Origin: Mycobacterium lentiflavum
Lineage (GTDB): Bacteria; Actinomycetota; Actinomycetes; Mycobacteriales; Mycobacteriaceae
Direction of reading: 5' to 3'
DNA: 64,000 nt
Assembly: GCF_022374895.2 (NCBI RefSeq)
Contig: NZ_CP092423.2
Location: 1,922,001-1,986,000, forward strand
A program made the translations under genes and the position numbers. Below are positions 36,191-49,681 of the stretch, piece after piece; position 1 is the stretch's first letter, and each line of letters begins with the position of its first letter. The notes below the pieces were generated by a model. It made no database searches. It saw only the letters and a program-made list of their open reading frames with translations, and was not told the DNA's origin.

Positions 36191-37795
36191 ATGACGGCCC
36201 TCAACGACACTGAGCGCGCGGCCCGAAATTGGTCCGCAATGCGCCCCGATCGTCCGGTACCGGAGCGCACCGAGCGCCCATCGGAGACCACTTCCGGGTC
36301 CGCCACCACCCGCACTAGCAGGTATTACCCGACCTGGCTGCCTTCTCGCCGCTTCATCGCTGCCGTGATCGCCATCGGCGGCATGCAGCTGCTGGCAACG
36401 ATGGACAGCACCGTCGCGATCGTCGCGCTTCCTAAGATTCAGAACGAGCTGAGCCTGTCTGACGCCGGCCGTAGCTGGGTGATCACCGCCTATGTGCTCA
36501 CCTTCGGGGGCCTGATGCTGTTGGGCGGGCGCCTCGGTGACACCATCGGCCGCAAACGCACCTTCATCGTCGGCGTCACCCTGTTCACCATCTCCTCGAT
36601 CCTGTGTGCGGTGGCCTGGGACGAGGTGACGCTGGTCATCGCCCGGCTGCTGCAGGGTGTCGGGTCGGCCATCGCGTCGCCGACCGGTCTGGCTCTGGTA
36701 GCGACGACGTTTGCGAAGGGCCCGGCGCGCAACGCGGCCACCGCGGTGTTCGCCGCGATGACCGCGATCGGCTCGGTGATGGGCCTGGTCGTCGGCGGGG
36801 CGCTGACCGAGTGGTCGTGGCGGCTCGCGTTCCTGGTCAACGTGCCGATCGGGCTGGCGATGATCTACCTGGCCCGCACCGCGCTGCGCGAAACCAACCG
36901 AGAGCGGATGAAGCTCGATGCCACCGGGGCCATGCTGGCCACGCTGGCCTGCACGGCTGCGGTGTTCGCCTTCTCGATGGGCCCGGAAAAAGGCTGGATA
37001 TCGGCGATCACCCTCGGCTCGGGTGCCGTCGCCGTGGCCGCCGCCATCGCGTTCGCCATCGTCGAGCGCACCGCCGAGAATCCCGTCGTGCCGTTCCAGT
37101 TGTTCCGCGACCGCAACCGCCTGGTCACGTTCACCGCGATCCTGCTGGCCGGTGGCGTGATGTTCAGCCTCACCGTCTGCATCGGCCTCTACGTTCAGGA
37201 CATCCTGGGCTACAGCGCGCTGCGCGCCGGGGTCGGATTCATCCCGTTCGTCATCGCGATGGGTATCGGTCTGGGTATCTCCTCGCAGCTGGTGTCGCGG
37301 TTCTCGCCGCGAGTGCTGACCATCGGCGGCGGCTGGCTGCTGCTGCTGGCGATGATCTACGGCTGGGCGTTCATGCACCGCGGCGTGCCTTACTTCCCGA
37401 ACCTGGTGCTGCCGATCGTCGTCGGCGGAATCGGCATCGGCATGGTCGTCGTCCCGCTGACGCTGGCCGCGATCGCGGGCGTCGGTTTCGACCAGATCGG
37501 CCCGGTGTCGGCGATGACGCTGATGCTGCAAAGCCTGGGCGGGCCGCTGGTGCTGGCCGTCATCCAGGCCGTCATCACCTCACGCACGCTGTACCTGGGC
37601 GGCACCACCGGCCCGGTCAAGGTGATGAACGACGCCCAATTGCAGGCGCTTGACCATGGCTACACCTACGGGCTGCTGTGGGTGGCCGGCACGGCCGTCA
37701 TCGTCGGCCTTGCCGCCCTGTTCATCGGGTACACCCCGGAGCAGGTCGCGCATGCGCAAGAGGTCAAGGAAGCCATCGACGCCGGCGAGCTGTAA
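36191..37795 (+). CDS. efpA: Major facilitator efflux pump EfpA
   Basis: 534 residues. A DHA2-type transporter with 14 predicted membrane helices. Seen: [20 protein letters not shown] in helix 1, [17 protein letters not shown] (MFS motif A) and [15 protein letters not shown]. It starts after a 50-residue cytoplasmic Arg/Thr-rich tail. Homologous EfpA is an essential multidrug-associated exporter in M. tuberculosis. The 22 bases before its start are A+T-rich, directly after cysG. Confidence 0.95.
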   Translation: MTALNDTERAARNWSAMRPDRPVPERTERPSETTSGSATTRTSRYYPTWLPSRRFIAAVIAIGGMQLLATMDSTVAIVALPKIQNELSLSDAGRSWVITAYVLTFGGLMLLGGRLGDTIGRKRTFIVGVTLFTISSILCAVAWDEVTLVIARLLQGVGSAIASPTGLALVATTFAKGPARNAATAVFAAMTAIGSVMGLVVGGALTEWSWRLAFLVNVPIGLAMIYLARTALRETNRERMKLDATGAMLATLACTAAVFAFSMGPEKGWISAITLGSGAVAVAAAIAFAIVERTAENPVVPFQLFRDRNRLVTFTAILLAGGVMFSLTVCIGLYVQDILGYSALRAGVGFIPFVIAMGIGLGISSQLVSRFSPRVLTIGGGWLLLLAMIYGWAFMHRGVPYFPNLVLPIVVGGIGIGMVVVPLTLAAIAGVGFDQIGPVSAMTLMLQSLGGPLVLAVIQAVITSRTLYLGGTTGPVKVMNDAQLQALDHGYTYGLLWVAGTAVIVGLAALFIGYTPEQVAHAQEVKEAIDAGEL

Positions 37796-37899
37796 CTCGT
37801 CAGTCTTCCAGCGAGCGTCACACCAGAGTGGCGGCGGCGTGCTGGCGTTGCTCCGGCGTGACGTTCGTCGAACGGCCAGCCACGCTAGGCTGGCCCGCT

Positions 37900-39648
37900 G
37901 TGATCACCCGGATGTCCGAGCTGTTCCTGCGCACGCTGCGCGACGACCCCGCCGACGCCGAAGTGCCCAGCCACAAACTGCTGGTGCGGGCCGGATACAT
38001 CCGGCAGGTTGCCCCCGGGCTGTACAGCTGGCTGCCGTTGGGGCTGCGGGTGCTGCGCAATATCGAACGCGTTGTCCGCGAGGAGATGAATGCGATTGGC
38101 GGGCAGGAGATTCTGTTCCCCGGTCTGCTCCCGCGCGGGCCGTATGAGACGACGAATCGCTGGACCGAATACGGCGACGGGGTGTTCCGGGTGCAGGATC
38201 GTCGCGGGAACGACTACATGCTCGCTCCCACGCACGAAGAGTTCTTCACCCTGGCCGTCAAGGGCGAGTACAGCTCCTACAAGGATTTCCCGCTGACGCT
38301 GTACCAAATTCAGATCAAGTACCGCGACGAGGCGCGGCCGCGGGCCGGCATCCTGCGCGCCAGAGAATTCGTGATGAAGGACTCTTACTCCTTCGACATC
38401 GACGCCGCCGGGCTCGAGGCGGCCTACCACGCGCACCGAGAGGCCTACCAGCGCATCTTCGACCGGTTGCAGGTTCGCTACGTGATCGTGTCGGCGGTGT
38501 CGGGCGCGATGGGCGGCAGCGCGTCGGAGGAGTTCCTGGCCGAGAGCCCGATCGGTGAGGACACCTTCGTCCGCTGCGTGGAATCCGGATATGCCGCCAA
38601 TGTCGAAGCGGTGCTCACCGCCCGTCCCGAGGCGCTGCCCGTCGGCGGTCAGCCCCCGGCGCAAGTGCACGACACCGGCGATACCCCCACCATCGCCACG
38701 CTGGTCCAATGGGCCAACGGCGCCGGTCTGGGCCGCACCGTCACCGCGGCCGACACGCTGAAGAACGTTCTGGTCAAGGTCCGTCAGCCGGGCGGGGAGT
38801 GGGAGCTGCTGGCCATCGGGGTGCCCGGCGACCGGGAAGTCGACGACAAACGGCTGGGCGCCGCGCTGGAGCCGGCCGAATACGAATTGCTCGGCGACGC
38901 GGATTTCGCCAAGTACCCGTTCCTGGTGAAAGGCTATATCGGTCCGAAGGCATTGCGGGACAACGAGGTTCGTTATCTCGTCGACCCGCGGGTGGTGGAC
39001 GGCACCAGCTGGATCACCGGGGCCGACGAGCCGGGCCGCCATGTGGTCGGGCTGGTGGCCGGCCGCGACTTCACCGCCGACGGCACCATCGAGGCCGCCG
39101 AAGTGCGCGAAGGCGACCCGTCTCCCGACGGTGCCGGCCCGCTGATCATGGCGCGCGGCATCGAGATCGGGCACATCTTCCAGCTGGGCCGCAAATACAC
39201 CGACGCGTTCGCGGCCGACGTGCTCGGCGAGGACGGCAAGCCGGTGCGACTGACGATGGGCTCCTACGGCATCGGGGTGTCGCGGCTGGTCGCCGTCGTC
39301 GCCGAGCAGCAGCACGACGAGCTGGGCCTGCGCTGGCCGGCGTCGATCGCGCCGTTCGACGTGCACCTGGTGATCGCCAACAAAGATGCCGAGGCCCGCC
39401 AAGGCGCCACGACGCTGGCTGCCGACCTGAGCCGGCTGGGCCTCGAGGTGTTGCTGGACGATCGCACCGCCTCGCCCGGGGTCAAGTTCAAAGACGCCGA
39501 GCTGCTCGGGATGCCCTGGATCGTCGTGGTCGGGCGGGGTTGGGCCAACGGCGTCGTGGAGCTGCGCGATCGATTCGGCGGGCAGGCGCGCGAACTGGCG
39601 GCCGGGGTCTCGCTGGCCACCAACATCGTCAACGCGGTCACCGGCTAG
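37900..39648 (+). CDS. proS: Prolyl-tRNA synthetase
   Basis: 582 residues from GTG 37900, equal to the length I recall for M. tuberculosis ProS. Class II motifs 1-3 are visible: [40 protein letters not shown] and [20 protein letters not shown]. An editing-type insertion domain lies at about residues 220-410. The anticodon-binding domain begins near [12 protein letters not shown]. The frame opens further upstream at 37678, but this overlaps efpA. Confidence 0.97.
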   Translation: MITRMSELFLRTLRDDPADAEVPSHKLLVRAGYIRQVAPGLYSWLPLGLRVLRNIERVVREEMNAIGGQEILFPGLLPRGPYETTNRWTEYGDGVFRVQDRRGNDYMLAPTHEEFFTLAVKGEYSSYKDFPLTLYQIQIKYRDEARPRAGILRAREFVMKDSYSFDIDAAGLEAAYHAHREAYQRIFDRLQVRYVIVSAVSGAMGGSASEEFLAESPIGEDTFVRCVESGYAANVEAVLTARPEALPVGGQPPAQVHDTGDTPTIATLVQWANGAGLGRTVTAADTLKNVLVKVRQPGGEWELLAIGVPGDREVDDKRLGAALEPAEYELLGDADFAKYPFLVKGYIGPKALRDNEVRYLVDPRVVDGTSWITGADEPGRHVVGLVAGRDFTADGTIEAAEVREGDPSPDGAGPLIMARGIEIGHIFQLGRKYTDAFAADVLGEDGKPVRLTMGSYGIGVSRLVAVVAEQQHDELGLRWPASIAPFDVHLVIANKDAEARQGATTLAADLSRLGLEVLLDDRTASPGVKFKDAELLGMPWIVVVGRGWANGVVELRDRFGGQARELAAGVSLATNIVNAVTG

Positions 39649-39658
39649 CGGTCCTGTG

Positions 39659-39688
39659 GTGGCGACCCGCCGCGCTCGCGATCGCCAC
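39659..39688. terminator. Hairpin at the convergent end of proS and the ferritin-like gene
   Basis: GTGGCGA (39659-39665) pairs exactly with TCGCCAC (39682-39688) around a 16-base loop CCCGCCGCGCTCGCGA. It begins 10 bases after the proS stop. There is no T-tract, which is common for mycobacterial terminators. The loop sequence recurs at 58422-58447 with a different paired stem. Confidence 0.6.
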
Positions 39689-39690
39689 GG

Positions 39691-40137
39691 TTATTCGTTG
39701 CCGCCCGGGAAACTGCTCGTGATCGGCCAGGCGCCCAGGATGCGGCTCCATCGGGCGCTCAGCACCGCGCTCTGGGTCAGGGCCGTCGAGGCGAACGCAC
39801 GGTCGTCGGCGGTCTCCGCGTGCTCGGTGACCGCGCGCCACGCCGTCGCGCCGTCGTTTTCCATCCGCACCGCCAGGCGAGCCGCGTCGGCCGGACTGCC
39901 CACCAGCAGCGGCAGCTGATAGCCCGCGGCGGCGGATGGCGGGGTGACCTTGCGGGCGGCCAGCATGGCGATCACGTCGTCGCGACGCTGGCGGTGTTGC
40001 AGCAGCGCCTCCACCACCAGGTTGTTGACGCTGGGTGGCGAGAGCGCGGACACGATGCCGTAGCCGTAGATCGTCGAGTGCTCGACGGCCAGCGCGTCGC
40101 ACAGCGCCTGGTTGTCGGCGTCTTTGCCCGAGGTCAT
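39691..40137 (-). CDS. Ferritin-like DUF4439 protein (Rv2844-like)
   Basis: 148 residues, mostly helical and Ala-rich, without signal peptide. LCDALAVEHSTIYGYGIVSA and VVEALLQHRQRRDDVIAMLA give E and E/H residues spaced as in a four-helix ferritin-like bundle. ATG 40137 overlaps the stop of the lipoprotein gene by ATGA, so both are translated together. Function unknown. Confidence 0.82.
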   Translation of the reverse strand: MTSGKDADNQALCDALAVEHSTIYGYGIVSALSPPSVNNLVVEALLQHRQRRDDVIAMLAARKVTPPSAAAGYQLPLLVGSPADAARLAVRMENDGATAWRAVTEHAETADDRAFASTALTQSAVLSARWSRILGAWPITSSFPGGNE

Positions 40138-40676
40138 ATCGACGGCCCTCCGGGCACCAGCGCAACCAGGTAGGACGCCGTGCACGACGCGGCGATCGAC
40201 GCGAGCAGCCCGGCCCGGTAGCCGGACTCGGCCGACACCAGCCGGGCGGCGTTGTCGGCCGAGGACTTCAGCGCATTGATCACGTCGGACACCGGGGGTG
40301 GCGGCGGCGGTGGCCCCGCCGGCGCGGCCGGACTCGGGCCGGCGCCGGTGGTCTCGCTGGTGGAGGCGCTGAGCTTGCCGGCCGCCCGGGCGATCTCGGT
40401 GGACAGTGCGCGGGCGTGCGCGGCGCGCTGGTTGGCCACCACCGACAGCGCGGCCGCGATCTGCGGCGCGACGCCGACGGCCGCGGCGGCGGCACCGGCG
40501 AGCGCGCTGTCGTGTCTGGCCTGGTCTAACGGACCCAACAATTGTTCGACCGCCGGGGGTTTCGGCGGGGACTCACCGCAGGCGGATACGACCACCCCGA
40601 GCGCAGCAAGCGCGGCACCCCCGGCGAGCACACCCCGCCTGCTGGTGACGGGTACAGCGCTAGGCACGCCCAACAT
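40134..40676 (-). CDS. Probable lipoprotein, alanine/proline-rich (Rv2843-like)
   Basis: 180 residues. The N-terminus has a twin-arginine-like TSRRGVLAGGAALAALGVVV and a lipobox VVSAC, so it is likely exported and lipidated. The mature part is helical and Ala-rich with a Pro run (GPPPPPPPVSDVIN). A DUF4439-like relation to its downstream partner is possible. It diverges from rimP across 201 bases (40677-40877), in which I see no other gene. Confidence 0.8.
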   Translation of the reverse strand: MLGVPSAVPVTSRRGVLAGGAALAALGVVVSACGESPPKPPAVEQLLGPLDQARHDSALAGAAAAAVGVAPQIAAALSVVANQRAAHARALSTEIARAAGKLSASTSETTGAGPSPAAPAGPPPPPPPVSDVINALKSSADNAARLVSAESGYRAGLLASIAASCTASYLVALVPGGPSI

Positions 40677-40877
40677 CCTGCCATTGGGCGACGGCCGGGC
40701 ATTCCGCCAGGACCTCGACCTACGCGATCACCTCGTGATACGCGATTCCTGGCGTATCGTTGGTAGCCGGTTCTCGCGGAACCCGCAGCGGTTCCATCGG
40801 GACGCCGGAGCCGTCCGAAGACGAGTGGGCGGCGACATCAGCCAGATGACCGGACAACTCAAGATGAGGAGCTCGCC

Positions 40878-41411
40878 GTGACCACCGGGCTACCGTCGCA
40901 GACGCAGGTGATCGAGCTACTCGGTGGAGAGTTCGCGCGCGCCGGCTATGAAATCGAAGACGTGGTCATCGATGCCCGGGTGCGCCCGCCCCGAATTACG
41001 GTGATTGCCGACGGCGACACCGCTCTGGACTTGGACACCGTCGCGACCCTGTCACGGTCGGCATCGGCTTTGCTGGACGGGCTGGACGGCATCGGCGACA
41101 GCTATGTGCTCGAGGTCTCCTCGCCCGGTGTGGACCGTCCACTCACCAACGAGAAACACTTCCGCCGCGCGCGTGGCCGCAAGGTCGAGCTGGAGCTGGC
41201 GGACGGATCGCAATTGACCGGCCGGGTGGGACAGAGCCGCGCGGACGCGGTGGCGCTGGTGGTCCGCGACGGCCGCGACTGGGCGGTGCGCGAGATCCCG
41301 CTCGCCGAGATCGCGAAAGCGGTTGTCCAGGTTGAGTTTTCGTCGCCATCACAAGCCGAGCTGGATTTGGCGGGTGTCGGTGAGGCCGACAGGACGGAGG
41401 CCGGAGCATGA
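40878..41411 (+). CDS. rimP: Ribosome maturation factor RimP
   Basis: 177 residues. Needed for maturation of the 30S ribosomal subunit. Seen: [40 protein letters not shown] and [20 protein letters not shown], which is the RimP signature. GTG 40878 is preceded by GAGGAGC at 40864-40870. It is the first gene of the rimP-nusA-ylxR-infB-rbfA-nrnA operon, and its stop overlaps nusA by four bases. Confidence 0.96.
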   Translation: MTTGLPSQTQVIELLGGEFARAGYEIEDVVIDARVRPPRITVIADGDTALDLDTVATLSRSASALLDGLDGIGDSYVLEVSSPGVDRPLTNEKHFRRARGRKVELELADGSQLTGRVGQSRADAVALVVRDGRDWAVREIPLAEIAKAVVQVEFSSPSQAELDLAGVGEADRTEAGA

Positions 41412-42463
41412 ATATCGACATGGGCGCGTTGCACGCGATCGAGGTGGACCGGGGGATCTCGGTCAACGAACTGCTCGAGACGATCAAGTCGGCGTTGCTG
41501 ACCGCCTACCGGCACACCCAGGGCCACCAGAACGATGCGCGGATCGAGATCGACCGCAAGACCGGCGTCGTGAAGGTGATGGCCCGCGAGGTCGACGAGG
41601 ACGGCAACGTCATCAGTGAATGGGACGACACCCCAGAGGGTTTCGGGCGCATCGCGGCTACCACGGCGCGCCAGGTGATGCTGCAGCGCTTCCGCGACGC
41701 CGAGAACGAGCGCACCTACGGCGAGTTCTCCACCCGCGAGGGCGAGATCGTCGCCGGCGTGATTCAGCGTGACAGCCGGGCGAACGCCCGTGGTCTGGTC
41801 GTCGTGCGGATGGGCAGCGAAACCAAGGCCTCCGAGGGCGTCATCCCGGCGGCCGAACAGGTCCCCGGCGAAAGCTACGAGCACGGCAACCGGGTGCGCT
41901 GCTACGTGGTCGGCGTGACGCGGGGTTCGCGCGAGCCGCTGATCACGTTGTCGCGCACCCACCCCAATCTGGTCCGTAAGTTGTTCTCGCTGGAGGTGCC
42001 CGAGATCGCCGACGGCTCGGTGGAGATCGTGGCCGTGGCGCGCGAGGCGGGCCACCGCTCCAAGATCGCGGTCGCGTCCCGGGTGCCCGGCCTGAACGCC
42101 AAGGGCGCGTGCATCGGTCCGATGGGGCAGCGGGTACGCAACGTGATGAGCGAGCTGTCTGGGGAGAAGATCGACATCATCGACTACGACGAGGACCCGG
42201 CCCGGTTCGTCGCCAACGCGTTGTCGCCGGCCAAGGTGGTGTCGGTGTCGGTGATCGACCAGACCGCCCGCGCCGCCCGCGTGGTGGTGCCCGACTTCCA
42301 GTTGTCCCTCGCCATCGGCAAGGAAGGGCAGAACGCGCGGTTGGCCGCCCGGCTCACGGGATGGCGTATCGACATCCGCGGCGATTCCCCCGCCGCTTCC
42401 GCGGGGCCGTCGGAAGATCAGCCGGAACACGGCGCCAGCCAACCGATGGCCCACGATCACTAA
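41408..42463 (+). CDS. nusA: Transcription termination/antitermination factor NusA
   Basis: 351 residues, without the C-terminal acidic repeats of E. coli NusA, as usual in actinobacteria. The N-terminal RNA-polymerase-binding domain ([20 protein letters not shown]) is followed by S1 ([20 protein letters not shown]) and two KH domains ([40 protein letters not shown]). ATG 41408 overlaps the rimP stop by ATGA. Confidence 0.97.
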   Translation: MNIDMGALHAIEVDRGISVNELLETIKSALLTAYRHTQGHQNDARIEIDRKTGVVKVMAREVDEDGNVISEWDDTPEGFGRIAATTARQVMLQRFRDAENERTYGEFSTREGEIVAGVIQRDSRANARGLVVVRMGSETKASEGVIPAAEQVPGESYEHGNRVRCYVVGVTRGSREPLITLSRTHPNLVRKLFSLEVPEIADGSVEIVAVAREAGHRSKIAVASRVPGLNAKGACIGPMGQRVRNVMSELSGEKIDIIDYDEDPARFVANALSPAKVVSVSVIDQTARAARVVVPDFQLSLAIGKEGQNARLAARLTGWRIDIRGDSPAASAGPSEDQPEHGASQPMAHDH

Positions 42464-42535
42464 CGATCGGGCGCGCAGGTTACGGTGCGGTTGCGGGTGG
42501 TTCTGACCATCGGTTCCGTGACGCTAGACTGAGCC

Positions 42536-42898
42536 GTGATCCAGCGCGAGCCTTCGGCCTCGGCGCGCACACACACGGGCGGACCCGTGCGAACGTGTGT
42601 CGGGTGCCGGAAGCGAGAGTTGGCCGTCCAATTGCTCCGCGTGGTGGCGGTGTCCAACGGGAACGGCGCATACGCCGTAATCGTTGACACGGCGACTCGC
42701 CTGCCGGGGCGGGGTGCGTGGCTGCATCCCGTACCGCGGTGTGCAGCCGAAGCGATCCGGCGGCGGGCTTTCACCAAAGCGCTGCGCATCGACCGTCCAC
42801 CGGACACATCCGCGTTGGTCGAGTACTTAGACGTACTCGACTCACCCGGCAACAGAACAGGTAGCGAAGAACATGAGCACACCGTGAAGTCCCGATGA
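42536..42898 (+). CDS. ylxR: YlxR-family nucleic-acid-binding protein
   Basis: 120 residues. The family signature is PVRTCVGCRKRELAVQLLRV followed by LPGRGAWLHPVPRCAAEAIR, a small RNA-binding fold coded between nusA and infB. It begins at GTG 42536, 72 bases after nusA. The start gives a somewhat longer N-terminus than I recall for Rv2840c, and a shorter start is possible. Confidence 0.9.
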   Translation: MIQREPSASARTHTGGPVRTCVGCRKRELAVQLLRVVAVSNGNGAYAVIVDTATRLPGRGAWLHPVPRCAAEAIRRRAFTKALRIDRPPDTSALVEYLDVLDSPGNRTGSEEHEHTVKSR

Positions 42899-42961
42899 CC
42901 ATGCGTCATAGCTAAACCCGAGGCGCGGCCCGCTGCTGTCGCCTCATAGACAGGAGATGTA

Positions 42962-45798
42962 GTGGCAGGTAAGGCCCGCGTACACGAGTTGGCTAAGGAA
43001 CTCGGTGTCACCAGCAAGGAAGTTCTCGCCCGACTGAATGAACAGGGCGAATTCGTCAAATCCGCATCGTCGACCGTAGAAGCGCCGGTGGCGCGGCGGC
43101 TGCGCGAGTCGTTCGGTGGCGGCAAGCCGTCGGCCGGCGCCAAGAGCGCCCCGAAGGCCCCGGACCGCTCGCTCGACAAGGCACTGGACCGGGCGATTCA
43201 GAAGCCCTCCGGAAACGGTGCGGCGGCGGCTGCTCCGGCGAAGCCCGCTGAGACAGCGGCTGCCCCGGCCGCCAAGCCCGCACCGGCGGCTGCCCCGGCT
43301 TCGGGGACCGAAACGTCCGCGGCGCCGACGCCTGCGCCGCGACGGCCCGCGCCGCCGCCCGCGCGTCCCTCGGCGCCGTCGCCCGGGCAGCCGAAACCGC
43401 CGTCGCCCGGCGGCCAGGCGCCCAGCCAGCAGCCGCCGTCGCCCGGTGCGACGCCCGGCCCGCGGCCCGGCCCGATCCCGAAGCCGGCGGCCCGTACCCC
43501 GCGCGTCGGCAACAACCCGTTCTCCTCGGCGCAGCCCGTCGACCGGCCCATTCCGCGTCCGCAGGCGCCGCGCCCGGGTGCGCCCCGGCCCGGCGCACCG
43601 CGCCCCGGCGGCGGTGCGTCGCCCGGCAGCATGCCGCCGCGTCCCGGTGGGGGTAGCGGTGGCACCGGCGGTGGGTTCCGTGGCCCGCGGCCCGGTGGCG
43701 GCGCCCGTCCCGGCGGTGGCCGGCCCGGTGGTCCCGGCGGCGGCCGCGACGGCGGTGGCGGCGGCAACTACCGCGGCGGCGGCGGTGGCGTCGGTGCCGC
43801 GCCCGGCGGTGGCGGCGGTTTCCAAGGTCGTCCCGGCGGCGGAGGCCCCGGCGGCGGTGGCCGTCCCGGCCAGCGCGGTGGTGCGGCCGGTGCGTTCGGC
43901 CGACCCGGTGGCGCGCCCCGGCGCGGCCGCAAGTCGAAGCGGGCGAAGCGCGCCGAGTACGAGAACATGCAGGCCCCGGTCGTCGGTGGGGTGCGGTTGC
44001 CGCACGGCAACGGCGAGACCATCCGGCTGGCCCGCGGCGCGTCGCTGAGCGACTTCGCCGACAAGATCAACGCCAACCCGGCTTCGCTGGTGCAGGCGCT
44101 GTTCAACCTCGGCGAGATGGTCACCGCGACCCAGTCGGTCGGAGACGAGACACTCGAGCTGCTGGGCAGCGAGATGAACTACGTCGTCCAGGTGGTCAGT
44201 CCCGAGGACGAAGACCGTGAGCTGCTGGAGTCGTTCGACCTCACCTACGGCGAGGACGAGGGTGGCGAGGACGATCTGCAGACCCGTCCGCCGGTGGTGA
44301 CCGTCATGGGTCACGTCGACCACGGTAAAACCCGACTGCTGGACACCATTCGAAACGCCAGCGTCCGGGAGGGTGAGGCCGGTGGCATCACCCAGCACAT
44401 CGGCGCCTACCAGGTTCCGGTCGACTTCGAGGGCACCGAGCGGCTGATCACCTTCATCGACACCCCGGGTCACGAGGCGTTCACCGCCATGCGTGCCCGT
44501 GGTGCCAAGGCCACCGACATCGCGATCCTGGTGGTCGCCGCCGACGACGGCGTGATGCCGCAGACGGTGGAGGCGATCAACCACGCGCAGGCGGCCGACG
44601 TGCCGATTGTGGTGGCGGTCAACAAGATTGACAAGGAAGGCGCCGACCCGGCCAAGATCCGTGGCCAGCTCACCGAATACGGTTTGGTGGCAGAGGATTT
44701 CGGTGGCGACACGATGTTCGTCGACATCTCGGCCAAGCAGGGCACCAACATCGAGGCGCTGGAAGAAGCGGTGCTGCTGACCGCCGATGCCGCCTTGGAC
44801 CTGCGCGCCAACCCCGACATGGAAGCCCAGGGTGTGGCGATCGAGGCGCACCTGGACCGCGGTCGCGGACCCGTTGCCACCGTGCTGATCCAGCGCGGCA
44901 CGCTGCGGGTCGGTGACTCGATCGTCGCCGGCGACGCCTACGGCCGCGTTCGGCGGATGGTCGACGAGCACGGCGAGGACGTCCACGAGGCGCTGCCGTC
45001 GCGGCCGGTGCAGGTCATCGGCTTCACGTCGGTGCCCGGCGCCGGCGACAACCTGCTGGTCGTCGACGAGGACCGCATCGCCCGCCAGATCGCCGACCGG
45101 CGCAGCGCCCGCAAGCGCAACGCCCTCGCGGCGCGTTCGCGCAAGCGGATCAGCCTGGAGGACCTGGACTCGGCGCTGAAGGAAACCAGCCAGCTGAACC
45201 TGATCCTCAAGGGCGACAACGCCGGTACCGTCGAGGCGCTCGAAGAGGCCCTGATGGGAATCGAGATCGACGACGAGGTGGAACTGCGCGTCATCGACCG
45301 CGGCGTCGGTGGCATCACCGAGACCAACGTCAACCTGGCGTCGGCCTCGGACGCGGTGATCATCGGCTTCAACGTGCGTGCCGAGGGCAAGGCGACCGAG
45401 CTGGCCAACCGTGAAGGCGTGGACATCCGCTACTACTCGGTGATCTACCAGGCCATCGACGAGATCGAGAAGGCCCTGCGCGGCATGCTCAAGCCGATCT
45501 TCGAGGAGAACCAGCTGGGCCGCGCGGAGATCCGCGCGATCTTCCGGTCCTCGAAGGTCGGTGTCATCGCCGGCTGCCTGATCACCTCCGGCATCGTGCG
45601 GCGCAACGCCAAGGCCCGGTTGTTGCGCGACAACATCGTGGTCGCCGACAACCTGACGATCTCGTCGCTGCGCCGCGAGAAGGACGACGTGACCGAGGTT
45701 CGCGAGGGCTTCGAATGCGGTATGACGCTGACCTATTCGGACATCAAGGAAGGCGACGTCATCGAATCCTTCGAGCTCGTCGAGAAGGAGCGCGCCTG

Positions 45799-45799
<1 letters not shown>
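42962..45799 (+). CDS. infB: Translation initiation factor IF-2
   Basis: 945 residues. An IF2_N helix at the start ([20 protein letters not shown]) is followed by about 270 residues of low-complexity Pro, Ala, Gly and Arg. The GTPase domain has GHVDHGKT at about residues 450-457, [20 protein letters not shown] and NKID. The C-terminal part binds fMet-tRNA. It starts at GTG 42962 after CAGGAGA. It ends sharing one base with rbfA (TGATG). Confidence 0.98.
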
Positions 45800-47838
<2,039 letters not shown>

Positions 47839-48035
47839 CGATTCCTCCTGCAGTGCCGAATTGTTTCGGGTCGTTTGTTGGGATCGTATTGGCTATTGGG
47901 GCGCCTGGCGATCAAAAGTTTCGCCGCACAGGCCAACGGCATATAAAGCGAAATTGTGGGCGATCACCGGATCGAAGGCGGGTCAATTCCATTTGCCCGG
48001 CAATTACGCCGTCGCGATGATTGCGCATACCGCCA

Positions 48036-48788
48036 CTACCGCACCTGAGCCCGTCCGCGTTGCAGCACGGCCTCCCGGTTGGCGGCGATATCGGCGCCGG
48101 TGGTGCGAAATTGCCTGGCCGCCATGGCTTCCAGCCACAGGCCCGCGCTGGTCTGCGACTCGTCGATGCGGTGGTAGGAGGCCAGCAATGCGCGCACCGC
48201 GTCCTGGTTGTTGCCGACGATCGACGCGGCCACCTGGCGTGCCGTGGGCAGCAGCCGGTCGTGTGGCACCACCTCGGTGGCCAGGCCGGCGCGCAGTGCG
48301 TCGGCGGCGGACAGGTAGTCGCCGGTCATGCTCATCCGCCGGGCCAAACCCACGCCCACCTTTTGGGGCAGCCGAACGGACAGGCCCCAGGTCGGCAGCA
48401 GGCCCACCCGGGCGTGCGTGTCGGCGAAGCGGGCCTGCTCCGACGCGATCACGATGTCGCAGTACAGCACCAGCTCCAGCCCGCCGGTGACCGCGGCTCC
48501 GTTGATCGCGCCGATCACCGGCTTGGTCATCGATGGCCATCGCGGCGAGATGTCGGGCAGTGCGGTCGAATCGCCCAGCTCTTTGAGATCCAGCCCGGCG
48601 CAGAACACCGGATCGGCTCCGGTGAGGATCACGACGTCGACGTCGTCATCGGTTTCGGCCGCGGTCAGCGCCCCGAAGAACCGATCCCGCAGCGCCGCGG
48701 ACAGCGCATTGCGCGACTGCGGCCGGTTCAGGGTCAGGGTGCGCACCCGCTCGTCGGTGGAGATCAGCAGGATGTCGTCGTCGCTCAT
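48036..48788 (-). CDS. echA16: Enoyl-CoA hydratase EchA16
   Basis: 250 residues of the crotonase fold, one more than I recall for Rv2831. Seen: LTLNRPQSRNALSAALRDRF, ADPVFCAGLDLKELGDST (oxyanion hole), KPVIGAINGAAVTGGLELVL and ARFADTHARVGLLPTWGLSV, with the hydratase Glu in the LPTWG region not obvious. Probably acts on fatty acyl-CoA. Genes that flank echA16 in M. tuberculosis (toxin-antitoxin and CRISPR region) are missing here. Confidence 0.92.
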   Translation of the reverse strand: MSDDDILLISTDERVRTLTLNRPQSRNALSAALRDRFFGALTAAETDDDVDVVILTGADPVFCAGLDLKELGDSTALPDISPRWPSMTKPVIGAINGAAVTGGLELVLYCDIVIASEQARFADTHARVGLLPTWGLSVRLPQKVGVGLARRMSMTGDYLSAADALRAGLATEVVPHDRLLPTARQVAASIVGNNQDAVRALLASYHRIDESQTSAGLWLEAMAARQFRTTGADIAANREAVLQRGRAQVR

Positions 48789-48831
48789 GGCATCACCGTA
48801 GAGGGTCGCTCGCTGCGCCTATCGTGGAGGG

Positions 48832-49101
48832 ATGTGCCGAAACATCACCGAACTGCGCGGGTTGCAGCCGTCGGCCACGGCTGACGAGATAGCCGCGGCG
48901 GCGCGTCAGTATGTGCGCAAAGTCAGCGGCATCACGCGCCCATCGGCCGCCAACGTCGAGGCGTTCGAGGCCGCGGTCGCCGAGGTCACGCAGACGACGA
49001 CGCGCTTGCTGGAGTCGCTGCCGCCGCGGCGCCAGCCGCCCAAGACGGTCCCGCCGTTGCGTCGACCCGAGGTCGTCGCCCGCCTCGCCGCATCCAAATG
49101 A
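48832..49101 (+). CDS. DUF2277 domain protein
   Basis: 89 residues: MCRNITELRGLQPSATADEI at the N-terminus is the DUF2277 signature, with a long helix and VPPLRRPEVVARLAASK at the end. No catalytic site is apparent. It lies immediately upstream of the DUF1802 gene (7 bases) and diverges from echA16. Confidence 0.85.
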   Translation: MCRNITELRGLQPSATADEIAAAARQYVRKVSGITRPSAANVEAFEAAVAEVTQTTTRLLESLPPRRQPPKTVPPLRRPEVVARLAASK

Positions 49102-49108
49102 TGCTGAA

Positions 49109-49681
49109 ATGACGCTCACCGCAACGACGCCCGCGCTCAAGGAGTGGAGCGCGGCCGTGCACGCATTGCTGCACGGCCGCCAGTATGTGCTGTTGCGCAA
49201 GGGCGGCATCGCAGAGAAGCGGTTCGACGTCGCATCTTCGGAGTTCTTGCTGTTCCCGACGGTTGCGCACAGCCACGCCGAGCGGGTGCGGCCCGAACAT
49301 CGAGACCTGCTGGCCGCCGCGGCGACCGACAGTACCGAGGATCAGCTGGTGATCCGCGCGGCGGCGAAAGTGGTTGCGGCACTGGAGGTTAACCGGCCAG
49401 AGCAGCTGCCGGAGATCGAGGATTTGCACATCTGGACCGCCGAGTCGGTGCGTGCCGACCGGCTCGATTTCCGGCCCAAGCACAAACTTGCCGCACTGGT
49501 GGTGTCGGTGAGCCCGCTCGTCGAGCCGATCCGCCTGACCCGCACTCCCGAGTACGGCGGCTGCACCAGCTGGGTGCAGCTGCCCGCGCGGCCCGCCTTT
49601 GCGGCGCCGGTGCAGGACCCCGTTCATGACCGAGCCGTGCTAGCCGACGTCGCCGCCCGGGTTCGCGACGCCGTTGGCTGA
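49109..49681 (+). CDS. DUF1802 domain protein
   Basis: 190 residues. ALKEWSAAVHALLHGRQYVL and LLRKGGIAEKRFDV form the DUF1802 opening, with FLLFPTVAHSHAERVRPEHR next. Function unknown. It follows the DUF2277 gene by seven bases. Its end overlaps the convergent CocE-type gene by 42 bases. Confidence 0.82.
   Translation: MTLTATTPALKEWSAAVHALLHGRQYVLLRKGGIAEKRFDVASSEFLLFPTVAHSHAERVRPEHRDLLAAAATDSTEDQLVIRAAAKVVAALEVNRPEQLPEIEDLHIWTAESVRADRLDFRPKHKLAALVVSVSPLVEPIRLTRTPEYGGCTSWVQLPARPAFAAPVQDPVHDRAVLADVAARVRDAVG

Noticed and set aside
36110..37531. 473-codon minus-strand frame rich in Asp, Arg and His
   Set aside because: It mirrors the membrane helices of efpA and has no recognisable domain.
42464..42535. 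Possible small gene between nusA and ylxR
   Set aside because: No start codon with a ribosome site and no open frame of useful length; it is a short spacer.
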